Made by a program: the position numbers and the translations under genes. Under the pieces are notes generated by a model that saw nothing but the letters and a program-made list of their open reading frames with translations, did not search any database and was not told the origin of the DNA. From M3007 sp039804245 (GTDB lineage: Bacteria > Bacteroidota > Bacteroidia > Chitinophagales > Saprospiraceae), in NCBI GenBank assembly GCA_039804245.1, contig JBDLWO010000055.1:1-26902 (forward strand): a stretch of DNA of 26,902 bases, read 5' to 3'. Below, in pieces: positions 24,468-26,902 of this stretch (positions within the stretch are counted from its first letter, which is position 1; every line of letters starts with the position of its first letter).

Positions 24468-24541
24468 CGGGATGTAGCGCAGTCCGGTAGCGCACCTGCT
24501 TTGGGAGCAGGGGGTCCCAGGTTCGAATCCTGGTATCCCGA
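24468..24541 (+). tRNA. tRNA-Pro (anticodon UGG)
   Basis: A 74-base cloverleaf. The acceptor stem is CGGGATG paired with TATCCCG, followed by discriminator A. The anticodon stem CCTGC/GCAGG encloses the loop TTTGGGA with anticodon TGG, and the T-arm has GGTTCGAATCC. The 3' CCA is not encoded (the next bases are CTA), so it must be added by the CCA-adding enzyme. It is transcribed from its own promoter and followed at once by a terminator. Confidence 0.97.
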
Positions 24542-24551
24542 CTAAAAAACG

Positions 24552-24590
24552 AAACGCAATTATCTGTTTATCAGACAATTGCGTTTTTTT
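24552..24590 (+). terminator. Rho-independent terminator after tRNA-Pro, probably bidirectional
   Basis: A 10-bp outer stem (24552-24561 with 24077-offset partner 24577-24586), one A/C mismatch, a 4-bp inner stem and a 5-base loop (24567-24571) are followed by a T-run to 24590. On the minus strand the same hairpin follows the thiolase stop (24594) and is followed by a broken T-run, so it can also end the paa transcript. Confidence 0.85.
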
Positions 24591-24593
24591 ATA

Positions 24594-25799
24594 TTATACC
24601 CTTTCCAGTACCACCGCATACCCCTGCCCCACCCCGATGCACATTGTAACGAGCGCATATCTTTTGCCCGTCATTGCGAGTTCGAGTGCTGCCGAGTAGA
24701 GAATGCGTGCGCCGCTCATGCCCAGCGGGTGTCCGAGTGCGATAGCGCCGCCGTTGGGGTTCACGCGCGGGTCGTCGTCTGCGAGCCTGAGCGCGCGCGT
24801 ACACGCGAGTGACTGGGCAGCAAAGGCCTCATTCAGTTCGATGACATCCACGTCGCCGATTGAAAGACCGGCCCTTTCCAGTGCCTTCAGACTGGCCGGC
24901 ACAGGTCCTATTCCCATAATACGCGGCTCTACCCCTGCCACTGCCGAAGAAACAATACGGGCCAGCGGTTTCAACTGATACCTTTCACATGCTGATTCGG
25001 AAGCGATCAGCAGAGCTGCTGCGCCATCGTTGAGGCCCGAGGCATTCCCGGCTGTCACGGTTCCGTCTTTACGGAAGGCGGGTCGGAGTTTTGCCAGTCC
25101 GTCGGCGGTTGTGTCGGGCTTCACAAATTCATCGCGGTCGAACAGAACGGGATCACCTTTTTTGCGGGGCAACTCCACCGGAACGATTTCTCGTGCCAGA
25201 CGGCCATTTTGCCAGGCGGCAGCGGCTTTTTGCTGAGAACGAAGTGCAAAAAGATCCTGATCGGCGCGATTAATACCATCGCGTTCCGCCAGATTTTCGG
25301 CAGTTTCGCCCATGGCATCCACTCCGCAGAGCTCCTTCATGGCCGGATTAATGAATCGCCAGCCAAAGGATGAGTCGAACATCTGGGCATCGCGACCGAA
25401 GGGCGTTGAGGTTTTGGAGATTACCCATGGGGCACGGGTCATATTTTCTACGCCGCCTGCTATCATCAGGTCAGCATCGCCTGTCTGGATTACCCGGGCG
25501 GCATCCATGGCGGCAGACAAACCCGAAGCACAGAGGCGATTGACTGTCTGTGCGGGCACCTCCACCGGCAAGCCGGCCAGCAGTACCGACATGCGGGCGA
25601 TATTCCGGTTGTCCTCCCCTGCCTGATTGGCACAGCCTATGATCACATCGCCCAGTTCACGCGGATCAATACCCGGATAGCGGGACATGAGCCGGCGAAG
25701 CACGAGGGCCAGCATATCGTCGGGTCTGACAGCAGAAAGTGAACCTGTGAAATTACCTATCGGCGTGCGTACGCCGTCAACAATAAATGCGTGTTGCAT
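24594..25799 (-). CDS. paaJ: 3-oxoadipyl-CoA/3-oxo-5,6-dehydrosuberyl-CoA thiolase (PaaJ/PcaF type)
   Basis: A 401-residue thiolase cleaving the last beta-ketoacyl-CoA intermediates of phenylacetate breakdown to acetyl-CoA plus succinyl-CoA or a shortened acyl-CoA. The catalytic residues are Cys90 in NRLCASGLSA, His357 in ALGHPLG and Cys387 in TMCIGVGQG. NEAFAAQSLA and the length (401, as PcaF) fit this subgroup. Other acetyl-CoA acetyltransferases share these motifs, so the specific substrate rests on context. It lies four bases after paaI in the same operon. It is the last gene before the terminator shared with tRNA-Pro. Confidence 0.9.
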   Translation of the reverse strand: MQHAFIVDGVRTPIGNFTGSLSAVRPDDMLALVLRRLMSRYPGIDPRELGDVIIGCANQAGEDNRNIARMSVLLAGLPVEVPAQTVNRLCASGLSAAMDAARVIQTGDADLMIAGGVENMTRAPWVISKTSTPFGRDAQMFDSSFGWRFINPAMKELCGVDAMGETAENLAERDGINRADQDLFALRSQQKAAAAWQNGRLAREIVPVELPRKKGDPVLFDRDEFVKPDTTADGLAKLRPAFRKDGTVTAGNASGLNDGAAALLIASESACERYQLKPLARIVSSAVAGVEPRIMGIGPVPASLKALERAGLSIGDVDVIELNEAFAAQSLACTRALRLADDDPRVNPNGGAIALGHPLGMSGARILYSAALELAMTGKRYALVTMCIGVGQGYAVVLERV

Positions 25800-25803
25800 A
25801 TAA

Positions 25804-26229
25804 TCAGCTTAAAACTTCTCTGGATGTGCGGTAGGCGGTGCCCTTGAAGATGGCTACCGTTTCACCGGCTTCATTGGCAGTAGTGATTTCATATACGCTT
25901 GTTTTATTGCCAAGGTGCAGTTCCCTGGCTTCAACAAACAGCGTTTCGCCTGCTATGGCAGATTTTGTGAAAGAAATGGATACCTCGAGCGCAAGCGAGA
26001 TACGCCCGTGCGAGTTACAGGCGAAAGCAAAACAGGAGTCGCTGGCTGCGAACACTACCCCACCGTGGATAATATCGAAACCATTAAGCATATCGGGCTT
26101 CACCACAAACTTCAGGCGGCACCAGCCGGGGCCCACGCCTTCGATCTCCAGTCCCAGCCAGTGACTGAAAGCGTCTTTTGACATCATTCTGGCTACTACC
26201 TGTTCGGGTATGGTCATTTCTAATGGCAT
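25804..26229 (-). CDS. paaI: Hotdog-fold acyl-CoA thioesterase PaaI
   Basis: A 141-residue hotdog thioesterase thought to hydrolyse ring-hydroxylated phenylacetyl-CoA and related dead-end thioesters, releasing trapped CoA. The family core is visible: Asn49-Gly50, then IIHGGVVFAASDSCFAFA with catalytic Asp64. The SISFTKSAIAGETLFVEA strand and the C-terminal KGTAYR also fit PaaI. The first ATG (26229) overlaps the paaD stop by 10 bases. An ATG at 26217 would start two bases after that stop. Either implies translational coupling. It lies between paaD and the thiolase. Confidence 0.92.
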   Translation of the reverse strand: MPLEMTIPEQVVARMMSKDAFSHWLGLEIEGVGPGWCRLKFVVKPDMLNGFDIIHGGVVFAASDSCFAFACNSHGRISLALEVSISFTKSAIAGETLFVEARELHLGNKTSVYEITTANEAGETVAIFKGTAYRTSREVLS

Positions 26230-26789
26230 TTAAAGTAATCAAACGGCTCCAGACAGTCTTTACAGCGGTAAAGCGCCTTGCAGGCAGTAGAGCCATATTC
26301 GGCGAGCTTTTCTGTATTGCGCGACTGGCAGCGCGGACAGGTGACAGCCACATCAGAAAACAGGAGTCGTTCGAACCTGGCCTCCTGTTCGGGCGGAGCG
26401 ATACCGTATTCCCTCAGCTTTTGTCGGGCTGATTCGGGTATCCATTCTGTCGTCCAGGCGGGCTGGAGCACCTCCCTGACGGTGACGTCACTGAATCCGT
26501 GAGCGGCCAGTTCCAGACGTATGTGTGCTCCGATCATATTCATGGCGGGGCAACCGGTATAGGTGGGTGTGACAAACACCAGCAAGCGGGCGTTTTCGGG
26601 ATTGACAGGCACATTTGCGTTCGTACGTCCTTCGAGGTCGGAGATTGTGAGTTGTCCATTATCTCTGATTTCGATACGCCTGACGATACCCATATCGAGG
26701 ATGGTCAGCACCGGTATTTCCGGATCAACCACCGTTTCGAGCCAGTTCCACAGGTCGCTGATACACACCTGCTGTATTTTTGTATTCAT
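26220..26789 (-). CDS. paaD: Phenylacetyl-CoA epoxidase accessory protein PaaD (DUF59/MIP18 plus zinc-ribbon)
   Basis: A 189-residue protein needed for assembly or maturation of the PaaABCE ring-1,2-epoxidase, probably by iron-sulfur delivery. The N-terminal DUF59 domain has DPEIPVLTI (22-30), TPTYTGCPAMN (74-84, Cys80) and PAWTTEWIPESAR. The C-terminal zinc-ribbon has Cys151 and Cys154 (CPRC), Cys170, Cys176, Cys179 and Cys188 in FDYFKCH. An ATG at 26828 exists, but the one at 26789 is four bases after the paaC stop and gives the normal start. Compared with the E. coli protein as I recall it, there is an extra segment at about residues 44-68 inside the DUF59 domain. Confidence 0.94.
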   Translation of the reverse strand: MNTKIQQVCISDLWNWLETVVDPEIPVLTILDMGIVRRIEIRDNGQLTISDLEGRTNANVPVNPENARLLVFVTPTYTGCPAMNMIGAHIRLELAAHGFSDVTVREVLQPAWTTEWIPESARQKLREYGIAPPEQEARFERLLFSDVAVTCPRCQSRNTEKLAEYGSTACKALYRCKDCLEPFDYFKCH

Positions 26790-26793
26790 TGAG

Positions 26794-26902
26794 TTACCAG
26801 ACAGAGTTGGGATAAGCACGCTGTACATACTGCATTTCTGCGAGCAGGTATCCCAGATGTTCGGAGTGGCGACCGGTTTTACCTCCCGACTGCATCCATC
26901 CG
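26794..26902 (-). CDS. paaC: Phenylacetyl-CoA epoxidase subunit PaaC, C-terminal end (rest outside window)
   Basis: The last 36 codons read GWMQSGGKTGRHSEHLGYLL, then AEMQYVQRAYP, then NSVW and a stop. This matches the C terminus of PaaC, the structural non-catalytic ferritin-like subunit of the epoxidase. It is cut by the window edge. paaD starts four bases after its stop, so paaC-paaD-paaI-paaJ is one operon running off the window, with paaA and paaB expected upstream. Confidence 0.88.
   Translation of the reverse strand, partial: GWMQSGGKTGRHSEHLGYLLAEMQYVQRAYPNSVW

Noticed and set aside
1..26902. CRISPR arrays, insertion sequences, defence islands, prophage
   Set aside because: Reading through the window, I saw no regularly spaced direct repeats, transposase motifs, terminal inverted repeats or recognisable defence or phage genes.

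Overview
The window is chromosomal DNA from a member of the Bacteroidota. The evidence is a recurring TAnnTTTG-type -7 promoter box next to start codons, a TonB-dependent receptor with an N-terminal carboxypeptidase-regulatory-like domain paired with a DUF4249 lipoprotein, LytTR/His-kinase two-component genes, futalosine-pathway MqnA, and a MurA carrying Asp instead of Cys at the active-site loop. Base composition looks balanced (around half G+C by eye) and even throughout. I see no insertion sequence, integrase, CRISPR array, phage gene or other sign of transfer. The genus cannot be fixed from this alone.

Layout. 1-2.0 kb: the 3' end of a LytTR response regulator, converging on an NlpC/P60 cell-wall hydrolase, then a YafV/Nit2-type omega-amidase. 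2.2-7.2 kb: a tight five-gene operon (LolA-like periplasmic lipid-binding protein, two FtsX/LolE-type permeases, a LolD-type ATPase, an outer-membrane beta-barrel) that reads like a complete inner-to-outer-membrane export route. 7.2-8.4 kb: a membrane glycosyltransferase on the minus strand. 8.4-12.4 kb: peptidoglycan synthesis, a class A PBP followed by murA. 12.5-15.7 kb: TonB-dependent receptor plus DUF4249 lipoprotein. 15.8-17.5 kb: a secreted MORN-repeat/caspase-like protein. 17.5-19.2 kb (minus): a secreted beta-propeller-like protein followed by mqnA. 19.3-20.6 kb: a DprE1-like FAD oxidase. 20.6-22.5 kb (minus): a LytS-type histidine kinase and its LytTR regulator. 22.6-24.4 kb: folE and galK. 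24.5 kb: tRNA-Pro(UGG) with a well-formed promoter and a strong, probably bidirectional terminator. 24.6-26.9 kb (minus): the distal part of a phenylacetate-degradation operon (paaC end, paaD, paaI, paaJ-type thiolase).

Most of the window is ordinary core and envelope biology. The items most worth a second look are the LolA-like/ABC/beta-barrel operon as a candidate trans-envelope lipid export system, the triplicated MORN modules fused to a caspase-type domain in a secreted protein, and the Asp-type MurA. Gene packing is dense. Four convergent gene pairs abut or overlap at their stop codons, and no stretch over 300 bases lacks a gene.
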